A stretch of DNA of 48,874 nt. It comes from Lentisphaeria bacterium (GTDB lineage Bacteria > Verrucomicrobiota > Lentisphaeria > Victivallales > Victivallaceae). The stretch covers positions 1 through 48,874 of the forward strand of contig JABLYX010000038.1 of assembly GCA_018265615.1 (NCBI GenBank), read 5' to 3'. The notes beneath the pieces were generated by a model, which was not told where the DNA came from, made no database searches, and saw nothing but the letters and a program-made list of their open reading frames with translations. Numbering within the stretch: the stretch's first letter is position 1; the number at the start of each line of letters is the position of its first letter. A program made the position numbers and the translations under genes. Below, in pieces: positions 32,038 to 39,822 of the stretch.

Positions 32038-32832
32038 ATGGACTCTTCTCCGCAAACCATTGTTGAACTTTCGAACGTCAGTTTCAGTTACGAGCCCGGG
32101 GTTCCGACGCTCGAGGATGTGAGCTTCAGGATCGAACGCGGCCGCTCCGGCTGCATCGTCGGCCCGAACGGCGGCGGCAAAAGCACGCTGATGCGGCTGC
32201 TGCTCGGCCTCCTGACCCCGCAGAAGGGGGAGCTCCGGGTCTTCGGCAAAAGTCCGGTCGCGGCGCGGCCGCAGGTCGGCTACATGCCGCAGTATCACCA
32301 GCTTGACGCGGCGTTTCCGGTCACGGTGCTCGAAGTCGTGCTGATGGGGCGGATGCGCAGGGGATTCTGGGGGCGTTACAACGCCGCCGATCGCGAAGCC
32401 GCCCGGAACGCGCTGCGGGAGATGGGGATTCCGGAGCTCGCAGCGCGCAGCTTCTCCGAGCTTTCCGGCGGGCAGAGGCAGCGTGTGCTGATCGCCCGGG
32501 CGCTTGCGAGCGAACCCGAGCTGCTGCTGCTGGACGAACCGACGGCGAACATCGATCCCGGCGCCGAAGAGCAGTTTTACGGCACGCTCGATGTCCTGCG
32601 CAAACGCATGACCGTGCTCACCGTGTCGCACGACCTCGGCTTCGTGAACCGTGAAATCGACCTGGTCATCTGCGTGAACCGGAAAGTGACGGTCCACGAG
32701 GCGGCGGCGTTCTCCGCCGAGACGGCGAACGAGGTCTATCACCATCAGGTGAATCTCATCAAGCACGACCACGCGTGCTTCTGCAACTGCGAGCACCGCC
32801 GGACCGATCCGGGAGAGGAGGGCGTGAAATGA
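32038..32832 (+). CDS. znuC: Zinc-type ABC transporter ATP-binding protein
   Basis: A 264-residue ABC ATPase. Walker A is GPNGGGKST (42-50), the signature LSGGQRQRV (142-150), Walker B LLLLDEP (162-168) and the switch His is in VSHDL (196-200). It has an unusual C-terminal tail with a Cys/His cluster (His243, His245, Cys247, Cys249, Cys251, His253), which could bind metal on the cytoplasmic side. The stop overlaps the permease start as ATGA. Confidence 0.92.
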   Translation: MDSSPQTIVELSNVSFSYEPGVPTLEDVSFRIERGRSGCIVGPNGGGKSTLMRLLLGLLTPQKGELRVFGKSPVAARPQVGYMPQYHQLDAAFPVTVLEVVLMGRMRRGFWGRYNAADREAARNALREMGIPELAARSFSELSGGQRQRVLIARALASEPELLLLDEPTANIDPGAEEQFYGTLDVLRKRMTVLTVSHDLGFVNREIDLVICVNRKVTVHEAAAFSAETANEVYHHQVNLIKHDHACFCNCEHRRTDPGEEGVK

Positions 32833-33668
32833 GTGTCCTTCAGGATCTGATGCGCCCGGAAATGGCGTTCCTGCGCTACGCGCTCGCGGTCGGGGCGCTT
32901 TCGAGCGTGGCGCTCGGGATCGTCGGCACGATGGTCGTCACCCGCCGGATCAGTTCGCTGGCCGGGGCGGCGTCGCATGCGGCGCTCGGCGGCATCGGCG
33001 CGGCGCTGTTCCTGCAGCAGGTTGCGCTGCCGTGGGTCTCCCCGATGCTCGGCGCGATCGTCGGAGCGGTTTCGGCCGCGCTGGTGGTCGGCACCGTGAA
33101 CCTCTACGCCCGCGAGCGGGAGGATACGATCATCAACGTGGTCTGGGCGCTCTGGATGTCGATCGGCCTCCTGTTTCTGAACTGGACGAGCGGCTACGTC
33201 GACTGGCAGGGGTATCTCTTCGGGAACATCCTGCTGCTGACGCAGGCCGAGGTCTATATGACGATCGGCCTGGACGTGCTGATCCTCGCCCCCACGCTGC
33301 TCTTTTACAACAACATCCTTTCGACGTCGTTCGACTGGACGTTCGCGGAGCTGCGCGGCGTGCGGGTCAAGCTCATCTACTTCGCGCTGCTGATCCTGAC
33401 GGCGCTGGCGATCGTGCTGCTGATCAACGTGGTCGGCATCATCCTCGTGATCGCGCTGCTGACGCTGCCCGCCGCGACCGCCGGGTGCTTCACGCGCCAC
33501 CTCTGGTCGATGATGGCGCTGGCGACGGTGCTGAGCTGCTTCTTCGTCATCACGGGGCTGCTCGGGAGCTACTGGTTCAACCTGCCGTCCGGCCCCGCGA
33601 TCGTGGTGCTGGCGTCGACGGTTTATCTTTTCGGGCTCGGGTTCAATGCGTGGCGGAAACGCTGCTGA
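32829..33668 (+). CDS. znuB: Zinc-type ABC transporter permease
   Basis: A 279-residue ABC-3 family membrane protein with about 7-8 hydrophobic segments, starting MSVLQDLMRPEMAFLRYALA. The family pattern is seen in LAGAASHAALGGIGAALF near the start and in VVGIILVIALLTLPAATAG later. The start is ATG 32829, overlapping the ATPase stop; a longer in-frame start lies inside the ATPase. With the lipoprotein and ATPase it forms a complete importer. A hairpin (33678-33699) follows its stop. Confidence 0.92.
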   Translation: MSVLQDLMRPEMAFLRYALAVGALSSVALGIVGTMVVTRRISSLAGAASHAALGGIGAALFLQQVALPWVSPMLGAIVGAVSAALVVGTVNLYAREREDTIINVVWALWMSIGLLFLNWTSGYVDWQGYLFGNILLLTQAEVYMTIGLDVLILAPTLLFYNNILSTSFDWTFAELRGVRVKLIYFALLILTALAIVLLINVVGIILVIALLTLPAATAGCFTRHLWSMMALATVLSCFFVITGLLGSYWFNLPSGPAIVVLASTVYLFGLGFNAWRKRC

Positions 33669-33677
33669 TAATTTCAG

Positions 33678-33699
33678 GAGCTTATCAGTCGATAAGCTC
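33678..33699. terminator. Hairpin after the importer operon
   Basis: GAGCTTATC (33678-33686) pairs with GATAAGCTC (33691-33699) around the loop AGTC. Only TTATT follows, so it may be a weak terminator or an RNA-stability hairpin between the permease and the TPR lipoprotein genes. Confidence 0.5.
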
Positions 33700-33721
33700 T
33701 TATTCTACGGAAGGTGTGACA

Positions 33722-34486
33722 ATGAAAATGAAAACCGGAATTCTCTGCGGCGCCGCCGGAGCCGCGCTGCTGTTCCTGGCCGCCGGCTGCGGGCCGGGTA
33801 CGGTGGATGAGTGCCTGAACGCCGGGGCCGACCGCGGCGCGAACGGCGACTGGAAGGGCGCGCTCAAGATGGCGAAGCGGGCGGAGTCGCTCTCGGAGAA
33901 CAACGTTCCGGCGCTGGTTTTGCGCGCGGTTGCGCACGAGCAGCTCGGGGAGCGCGACCTTGCGCTCGACGCGGCGCGGAAGGCCGCCGCGCAGAACCCG
34001 GAGAGCTTCGCGGCGCAATATACGCTCGGGCGGCTTTACGCGGCCGATCCGACCCGCTGCTCCGACGCGCTCCCGCCGCTGACCCGCGCCGCGAAGCTGC
34101 GGAGCTTCAGGGACAGGAACACGCTCATTCTGCTGTCGAACACCACGGCGGCTCTGCGTTCGCCGTCGGCGGGGAACTGGATGGGCTTCCTGGCGCGCAC
34201 CTCGCCGGAGGTGGCGAACGACGCCGCGTTCCGGAACCTGCTCGGCATCGTCCGGACCCGGGCCGGAAAGCTCGACCTCGCGAAGCAGGAGTTCACCCGC
34301 GCGTACCAGCTCGACCGTTCGAATCCGATCGTGGTCTACAACATCGGGACCTTTTTCGACCGCTATGCGTCGAATCCGCGCGCGGCCGCGCAGTTCTACA
34401 ATGCGTTCCTGCGCCTGGCCGGCGACAACGTGCAGCATGCGGGGCTGAAGAGCGGCGTCGCCGCGCGGCTTTCGCAGCTGCGCTGA
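33722..34486 (+). CDS. TPR-repeat lipoprotein
   Basis: A 254-residue exported lipoprotein. The lipobox FLAAGC ends in Cys23. The rest is helical with tetratricopeptide-like repeats: GDWKGALKMAKRAESL, LGERDLALDAARKAAAQNPE, then AGKLDLAKQEFTRAYQLDRSNPIVVYNIG (partial). These repeats hold protein partners; the partner is unknown. Start at ATG 33722, with GGAAGGTG 7 bases upstream. dnaG follows after 19 bases on the same strand. Confidence 0.85.
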   Translation: MKMKTGILCGAAGAALLFLAAGCGPGTVDECLNAGADRGANGDWKGALKMAKRAESLSENNVPALVLRAVAHEQLGERDLALDAARKAAAQNPESFAAQYTLGRLYAADPTRCSDALPPLTRAAKLRSFRDRNTLILLSNTTAALRSPSAGNWMGFLARTSPEVANDAAFRNLLGIVRTRAGKLDLAKQEFTRAYQLDRSNPIVVYNIGTFFDRYASNPRAAAQFYNAFLRLAGDNVQHAGLKSGVAARLSQLR

Positions 34487-34505
34487 CCGGAGGCGGCTGC
34501 ACATA

Positions 34506-36320
34506 ATGGCTTTCGGTGTATCCAAGGATGTGATCGAGGAGATCCGTTCCCGGTGCGATATCGTGGAGCTGATCGGGAGCTTCGTCCCGCTCAAGCGCTC
34601 CGGCACGAACACCTACAAGGGGCTGTGCCCGTTCCACCAGGAGAAGACGCCGTCGTTTCACGTCGATGCGTCGCGGCAGATGTATCACTGCTTCGGCTGC
34701 GGCAAGGGCGGCGATGTGTTCCGGTTCTATATGGACAAAGAGAACGTCGGCTTCGGCGACGCGCTGCACATGCTCGCTTCCCGGGTCGGCGTCGTGATTC
34801 CGGAGAACAGCGGCGACGGCGACCCCGCCGAAGGGCGGCGGCGCGCGGATGCGCGGGAGCGGCTCTATCAGGTCAATGAGGATTTCTGCTGCTTTTTCGA
34901 GCGCACGCTGCTGTCGAACCCGAACTCCCCGCCGACGCAGTACCTGATCCGGCGCGGGATCCCGCGCGACATCGCGGAGCGCTTCCGCATCGGCGCCGCG
35001 CCGGACGAGTGGACCGCCTGCCTCGAATACGGCCGCTCGCTCGGCTACTCCGAGGAGGAGCTCGTCACCTCCGGCATCGTGCGCCGCAAGGAGGATACCG
35101 GGCGGCTTTTCGACCACTTCAAGGGACGGCTCACGTTTGCGATCACAAACGAGCAGGGCAGGGTGGTCGGCTTCTCGGCGCGCTCGCTCGAGGCGAAGCC
35201 GCCGGCGGGCAAGTACATCAACACGCCGGAGAGCCCGGTGTTCAAGAAGGGCAATCTCCTGTATGCGCTGCCGTTGGCGCGCAAGATGATGGTCGACCGG
35301 AACATGGCGATTCTCTGCGAGGGGCAGCTCGACTCGATCGCGTTCCACCGTGCCGGGTTCGAGTGCGCGGTCGCGCCGCAGGGAACCGGCTTCACGGAGG
35401 GGCAGGCGCGGATCCTCAAGCGGTACGCGAACCGGGTTTTTCTCGCGTTTGACGCGGATTCCGCCGGGCAGAAGGCGATTCTGCGCGCGGTCGAGATCCT
35501 GCTGCCGCTTTCGATGGAGATCAAGGTGATCCGGATTCCCGGCGGCAAGGATCCGGACGAACTGTTTAAAAACGGGGGGACTGCGGCGGTTGCCGCCGCG
35601 GTCGAAGAGGCCGTATCGTGGCTCGAGGTGCTGGTCGGCTCGCTGCCGGAGCGCTACGAGATGGACTCCCCCGCCGGGCGCGGCCGGGCCGCCGCTGAGG
35701 TCGCCGGATATCTGCTGAAAGTCGCGAACCAGGTCGAGCTCGAGCTCTATATCCGCAAGGCCGCGACGATGCTGCAGATCAGCGAGGAGGCGTTTTATTC
35801 CGAGCTGCGGCAGATCCAGGCCGGGGCCCGCCGCGCCGAGTCGTTCCGTTCCGTCGAAACGGAGGTGCGGCGCCGGGAGGAGCAGAGCCGGGTTCCGGAG
35901 AAGAAAGTGCTGCCGCCGGGGCTGTCGGCCGCGCTGCTGACGCTGCTTGAACTCGCGCTCTCGTCGGAGGATGCGGCGCGCCGGCTGTCGGAGACCTTCG
36001 ACGCGGATGAGCTCGACGAATCGAATCCGGTCGAAAAAGCGCTGAATGCCGTGATCGGCGCGGCGCTGAACGGCGAACACGAACACGCGGCTTCGCTCCT
36101 GGCCGATATGCAGCTTGAGTCGCCGGATCCGGAGATCAGCCGGATCCTGGTCGAGCACAAGGAGTTCGCGGATCCGGACAAGGCGTTGGCCGACTCCGTC
36201 GCGCAGCTGCGCCGCGAGCGCAGCCGGGAGAGCCGTTCGGAGCTGATGATGCGGCTGCGCGGAACCGTCGATCCGGCGGAACGCATGGAGATTCTGAAGA
36301 AGATTTCGCAGTTGAGATAG
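34506..36320 (+). CDS. dnaG: DNA primase
   Basis: A 604-residue primase that makes RNA primers for replication. The N-terminal zinc-binding domain has Cys41, His44, Cys62 and Cys65 (LCPFHQEKTPSFHV, YHCFGCGKGGD). The TOPRIM domain has ILCEGQLDSIAF (Glu272) and AFDADSAGQKA (Asp316, Asp318). The usual text EGYMDV is replaced by EGQLDS, but the acidic residues are kept. The C-terminal region, which should bind the helicase, is helical and divergent. The length is normal. Ribosome binding site GGAGG lies about 13 bases before the ATG. Confidence 0.95.
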   Translation: MAFGVSKDVIEEIRSRCDIVELIGSFVPLKRSGTNTYKGLCPFHQEKTPSFHVDASRQMYHCFGCGKGGDVFRFYMDKENVGFGDALHMLASRVGVVIPENSGDGDPAEGRRRADARERLYQVNEDFCCFFERTLLSNPNSPPTQYLIRRGIPRDIAERFRIGAAPDEWTACLEYGRSLGYSEEELVTSGIVRRKEDTGRLFDHFKGRLTFAITNEQGRVVGFSARSLEAKPPAGKYINTPESPVFKKGNLLYALPLARKMMVDRNMAILCEGQLDSIAFHRAGFECAVAPQGTGFTEGQARILKRYANRVFLAFDADSAGQKAILRAVEILLPLSMEIKVIRIPGGKDPDELFKNGGTAAVAAAVEEAVSWLEVLVGSLPERYEMDSPAGRGRAAAEVAGYLLKVANQVELELYIRKAATMLQISEEAFYSELRQIQAGARRAESFRSVETEVRRREEQSRVPEKKVLPPGLSAALLTLLELALSSEDAARRLSETFDADELDESNPVEKALNAVIGAALNGEHEHAASLLADMQLESPDPEISRILVEHKEFADPDKALADSVAQLRRERSRESRSELMMRLRGTVDPAERMEILKKISQLR

Positions 36321-36339
36321 CAGAAAGGGATGCTGAAGG

Positions 36340-36972
36340 ATGAAGCGATGGATTCCGATGATTGCGGCGGCGTGCATGCTGGCCGGCTGTGTGCAGAAGG
36401 TGGAGGAAAAGGAGCAGAAATTCGTCGCCGGATCGCTCCCGCTCCCGGAATACGCCCCGGTCGGGCGTTACAGGCTTGAGCTGAACCTCGAAGGACGGCG
36501 CGACCTTGTGGCCGGTTCCCCCGGCCGGCTCCATTTTTCGTTGACCAACACCGACACGCAGCCGGTTCGGATCCCGGAATGGTACGCCGACGAGCCGATC
36601 AACATCCAGCTTTTCTGCCAGCCGTGGTTCGAGGGGATGGAGGATCCGCACGAGGACCTCTGGGTGCCGATCGAATATGACTGGCAGCAGGACCTGACCG
36701 ACGAGGAGAAGAAGGCCGTGGCGCCCCGCTACGCGGATCCAGACGCGCCGGACTTCCGCTTCCCGCTGGAGCTCTCCCCCGGCAACAAGGTGTTCATCAA
36801 CCGCAGTTTGCGGATCGTGAAGGCGATGAAGGTCGCCGACGACATGGAGCGCCGTTTCTTTGTGAAGGCGCGGCTGAACCTGAAATCAGTGGAGGTCGAG
36901 AGCCCGGTCTTCGTCGTGACCGTCCACTCCCCCGCCGCCGAAGAGGCGCTGCAGAAGTCGAAGAAACGGTAA
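36340..36972 (+). CDS. Hypothetical lipoprotein
   Basis: A 210-residue exported protein with lipobox MLAGC (Cys17). The mature part looks like one beta-sandwich domain (YRLELNLEGRRDLVAG, GRLHFSLTNTDTQPVRIPEWY, then RFFVKARLNLKSVEVES). I do not recognise a family. It follows dnaG by 19 bases and is probably in the same transcript. A pair of overlapping inverted repeats begins 4 bases after its stop. Confidence 0.75.
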   Translation: MKRWIPMIAAACMLAGCVQKVEEKEQKFVAGSLPLPEYAPVGRYRLELNLEGRRDLVAGSPGRLHFSLTNTDTQPVRIPEWYADEPINIQLFCQPWFEGMEDPHEDLWVPIEYDWQQDLTDEEKKAVAPRYADPDAPDFRFPLELSPGNKVFINRSLRIVKAMKVADDMERRFFVKARLNLKSVEVESPVFVVTVHSPAAEEALQKSKKR

Positions 36973-36975
36973 GGA

Positions 36976-37006
36976 GATGGTATGTTAATACCATCGAAAT
37001 ATTAAC
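36976..37006. repeat. Two overlapping inverted repeats
   Basis: Stem A: GATGGTAT (36976-36983) with ATACCATC (36988-36995), loop GTTA. Stem B: GTTAATA (36984-36990) with TATTAAC (37000-37006), spacer of 9. They share bases and cannot form together. They lie just after the lipoprotein stop and before the structured element at 37022. Confidence 0.6.
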
Positions 37007-37021
37007 AATGCCTTTCTCGAA

Positions 37022-37146
37022 GGTGTGAGTACGGCGGAGCCGCACGGAACACCGGAGAGCGGGGCCCCCGAAAAGTACCCGAAGCTTTTGGGCATTCGGC
37101 CCAAAAGACCCGAGGCCCGTGGCCGAAGGGGGGTAACTTTTTGGGG
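37022..37146 (+). ncRNA. Candidate structured leader RNA before an acyltransferase gene
   Basis: A 125-base non-coding stretch with a compact predicted fold. P1: GGTGT (37022-37026) with ACACC (37049-37053), inside which CGGC (37032-37035) pairs with GCCG (37039-37042), plus two more pairs. P2: bases 37066-37080 pair with 37131-37146, giving 15 pairs with one G-U and one bulged A. Inside P2 lie P3, CTTTTGGGC (37085-37093) with GCCCAAAAG (37099-37107), and P4, GGCC (37114-37117) with GGCC (37121-37124). The ribosome binding site AGGAGG (37152-37157) starts 6 bases after P2. I do not recognise a known riboswitch class. It could instead be a dispersed palindromic repeat or MITE remnant. Confidence 0.55.
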
Positions 37147-37162
37147 AACATAGGAGGCGGTG

Positions 37163-37702
37163 ATGGAGCCGGAGAAACGGGAGAGCGTGTGCGGAATCAC
37201 GGAGGAGGAGTTCGAGCGCTTCACACGCTACTGCTGTGAATCCGACAACAACGGGGACAATCTGCGGCGCGCGCAGCTGCTCGGCTTCGGGGACGGCGTG
37301 CGGATCGCTCCGGGCGCGATCGTCCGGATCGGCGGGAATCCGATCGGCGCCGGCAGCTTCATCGGCCTCTACTGCTATCTGAACGGCGACGTGCGGATCG
37401 GGAAGAACGTCCTCATCGGCCCGCACTGTTCGCTCCCGGCCGGGAACCACCGCTTCGATCCCGAAACGCAGAGCTTCGCCGTGAAACGCGACGCCGCAAG
37501 GCCGATCACGATCGGCGACGGCTGCTGGCTCGCTTCGGGCTGCACCGTCACGAACGGCGTGACGGTCGGGCGCGCGAACCTGATCTGCGCGAACTCCGTC
37601 GTGACGAAGGATACGCCGGACTACGCGGTCATGGCCGGGACCCCCGCCCGGCAGATCGGTGAAATCGACCCCGAAACCGGCGAATACCGCTGGTTCAAAT
37701 AA
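37163..37702 (+). CDS. Left-handed beta-helix acyltransferase (LacA/Maa-like)
   Basis: A 179-residue transferase of the hexapeptide-repeat family. The repeat region runs through IGAGSFIGLYCYLNGDVRIG (partial), IGPHCSL, ITIGDGCWLASGC and VTVGRANLICANSVV. The likely catalytic His is in AGNHRFDP, and the C-terminal AGTPARQIG loop is typical of acetyltransferases. It should transfer an acetyl group from acetyl-CoA to a sugar. I start it at ATG 37163, 5 bases after AGGAGG; the overlapping GTG at 37160 is too close. It has the candidate structured RNA as its leader. The heparinase-like gene follows after 12 bases. Confidence 0.85.
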   Translation: MEPEKRESVCGITEEEFERFTRYCCESDNNGDNLRRAQLLGFGDGVRIAPGAIVRIGGNPIGAGSFIGLYCYLNGDVRIGKNVLIGPHCSLPAGNHRFDPETQSFAVKRDAARPITIGDGCWLASGCTVTNGVTVGRANLICANSVVTKDTPDYAVMAGTPARQIGEIDPETGEYRWFK

Positions 37703-37714
37703 GGAAGCATCCCT

Positions 37715-39808
37715 ATGAAATTCGTCCAGAGGAGAGAGAGCAACACGGTCTTTCCCGCGCCGGAGCCGGAGGAGCGCGTCGCGCTGAACCCGCCTTCGCT
37801 GCAGTGGGTCCCGGAGCCGGGAGCGGAGCTCTACCGCGTGACCGTGAAGGACGCGGCGGGCAGAATCGTCGCCGCGCGTGAAACGGCGGTCAACTTCCTG
37901 CGCTTCTCCGAGCCGTTTGCGCCGGGGCGCTACACCTGGAACGTCCACACCGACGGCGCCGAACGCGGCGAATGGGCGTTCACCGTCCCGGAGGACGCGA
38001 TCCCCTTCCTGCCGCCGGCCGCGCGCGAACTCCTGGACGCCCTGCCGGCCGGACGGCCGCGCCACATCTATTTCCCCGAGGATCTCGCGCCGCTGGCCGC
38101 CTCGCATCCGGTTCAGCTCGCCCTGCTTGAACGCAATAAACGCATTGCGCTTGCGGACGGGTTCATGCGTTATCCCGATTTCTGGACGCCGGAGGGGCGG
38201 ACCGATTACCGCAGCGCGCTCGACGAGGTGCGCCGCTTCCTCGACCGCAACACGGTCGCGTGCGCGCTCCTGTGGCTCTTCCGGCGCGACCGGGAGGCCG
38301 GGGAGTATGCGCGGCGCGCGCTGCTGACGGTCTGCGAGTGGAACCCCGCCGGGCCGTGTTCGGTATCGGGCGAGTGGGGGGACGAGATCGGGCTCTCGAT
38401 CGTGCGGACGCTCCCGGCGGTGTTCGACTGGGTGCATGAGCTGCTCTCTCCGAAGGAGCGCGCCTGGGTTGCCGCGACGCTGCGGCAGCACGCGCGGCAG
38501 GTGTACGAGCTTCTCGCGGACGGGAACTACGCGGGGAACGCGGGGCGTTCCCACTCCGGACGGCTCCCGGCCTATCTCGGGGAGCTCGCTCTCGTGCTGC
38601 ACGGCATGATTCCGGAGGAGGAGTGCGAGCGCTACCTCACCTACGCGCTCGATCTGTACGGCTCGATTTTTCCGCACTACGGCGGCCGCGACGGCGGCTG
38701 GGCCGAGGGGCCGTTCTATGCGTCGAGCTACACGAAGTGGTATCTGCCGTTCTTCTTCGCGGTGGAGCGGCTCAGCGGTTTCTCGTTTTTCGCGAAGCCG
38801 TTTTACCGCCATGTCGCGGAGTTCTTCACACATTTCGCCGCGCCGGGCATGGAGTGCCATCCGTTCGGCGACGGCCACTGGCAGACCGGAAAGGAGTGGC
38901 CGGGGTTCCAGGCGCAGAATCCGTTCGGCGTCTACGCGGACCGCTTCGGGCCGGAGCTCGCGCGGGAGTTTTCGCGCCGCTGCGACGAGTCGATCGGCCA
39001 CTATGAACTGCATCTGCTGGATGTGATCCGCCCGGCGCCGCGCGCGGAACTGCCGGAGCCTGCGCGGGCCGGCAGCCTCCGCAGCTATGTTTCGCATGAT
39101 GCCGGGCTGGCGAGTCTGCACACGGAGCTCTCCCGCCCGGAGCGCGACATTGCGGTCTATGCCCGCGCGAGCCGCTACGGCACGCCGAGCCACCAGCACG
39201 CCGACCAGGGCGACTTCGCGATTCTCGCGGGCGGCGAGGGGCTGATTATCCCGACCGGCAGCTTCGGCTACCAGTTCGGCGAACCGCACCACCGCGTCTG
39301 GACGCAGCAGACCGTTGCGGCGAACTGCCTCCTTGCCGATGGCCGGGGGCAGGAGAAAAACAGCGCGGAGGCGACCGGCCGGATCGAAGCGGAACTGGAG
39401 GCCGGGGATGTTTCGCGGCTGCTGCTGCACCTCGAAAAGGCGTATCCGATGCTGACGCGGTATGTGCGCACGCTTGAATTCAACCATGTGACCGGAGAGC
39501 TGGCCGTGACCGACGAGCTCGAGGCGGACCATCCGGTCGTGATCGACTGGCGGCTGCACAGCTGCGTCGCGCCGCGTCGCGAGGGGAACGAATTCCGCAT
39601 CGGGCGGGAGCGTGGCTTCGTGCTGTTCGGCGTCACGGGCCCGGAGGAGCCGGAGTATACGGTCGGGGACCGCTACTGCTACCCGAACGGAACCGGAGAG
39701 GAGACGGTTCCGGGGCGGGAACGCGCTCCGCAGTACCATATGAACTGGCGCTTTGCGCCGCACAAAGCGCTTACTGTAAGAGCGGTGTTCCGAACCTTCG
39801 TCAAATAG
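37715..39808 (+). CDS. Heparinase II/III-like polysaccharide lyase
   Basis: A 697-residue protein. An N-terminal beta domain (FPAPEPEERVALNPPSLQWVPE type, as in DUF4962-containing lyases) is followed by an alpha/alpha toroid (GDEIGLSIVRTLPAVFDWVH, NYAGNAGRSHSGRLPAYLG, GRDGGWAEGPFY) and a C-terminal heparinase II/III beta-sheet domain. The conserved SRYGTPSHQHADQGDFAIL, with its His pair and Asp, marks the latter. Members cleave uronic-acid glycosides by elimination. No signal peptide is seen, so it probably acts on imported oligosaccharides. An acyltransferase gene lies just upstream in the same operon. The substrate is not readable. Confidence 0.82.
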   Translation: MKFVQRRESNTVFPAPEPEERVALNPPSLQWVPEPGAELYRVTVKDAAGRIVAARETAVNFLRFSEPFAPGRYTWNVHTDGAERGEWAFTVPEDAIPFLPPAARELLDALPAGRPRHIYFPEDLAPLAASHPVQLALLERNKRIALADGFMRYPDFWTPEGRTDYRSALDEVRRFLDRNTVACALLWLFRRDREAGEYARRALLTVCEWNPAGPCSVSGEWGDEIGLSIVRTLPAVFDWVHELLSPKERAWVAATLRQHARQVYELLADGNYAGNAGRSHSGRLPAYLGELALVLHGMIPEEECERYLTYALDLYGSIFPHYGGRDGGWAEGPFYASSYTKWYLPFFFAVERLSGFSFFAKPFYRHVAEFFTHFAAPGMECHPFGDGHWQTGKEWPGFQAQNPFGVYADRFGPELAREFSRRCDESIGHYELHLLDVIRPAPRAELPEPARAGSLRSYVSHDAGLASLHTELSRPERDIAVYARASRYGTPSHQHADQGDFAILAGGEGLIIPTGSFGYQFGEPHHRVWTQQTVAANCLLADGRGQEKNSAEATGRIEAELEAGDVSRLLLHLEKAYPMLTRYVRTLEFNHVTGELAVTDELEADHPVVIDWRLHSCVAPRREGNEFRIGRERGFVLFGVTGPEEPEYTVGDRYCYPNGTGEETVPGRERAPQYHMNWRFAPHKALTVRAVFRTFVK

Positions 39809-39822
39809 AGGAGAACGGGGTT

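Noticed and set aside
34293..36377. A 694-codon open frame antisense to dnaG.
   Set aside because: Opposite a certain gene and without recognisable motifs.
36797..39763. A 988-codon open frame antisense to the acyltransferase and heparinase-like genes.
   Set aside because: Arg- and Ala-rich composition, no domain pattern, and it lies opposite two clear genes. Long antisense frames are common in GC-rich DNA.
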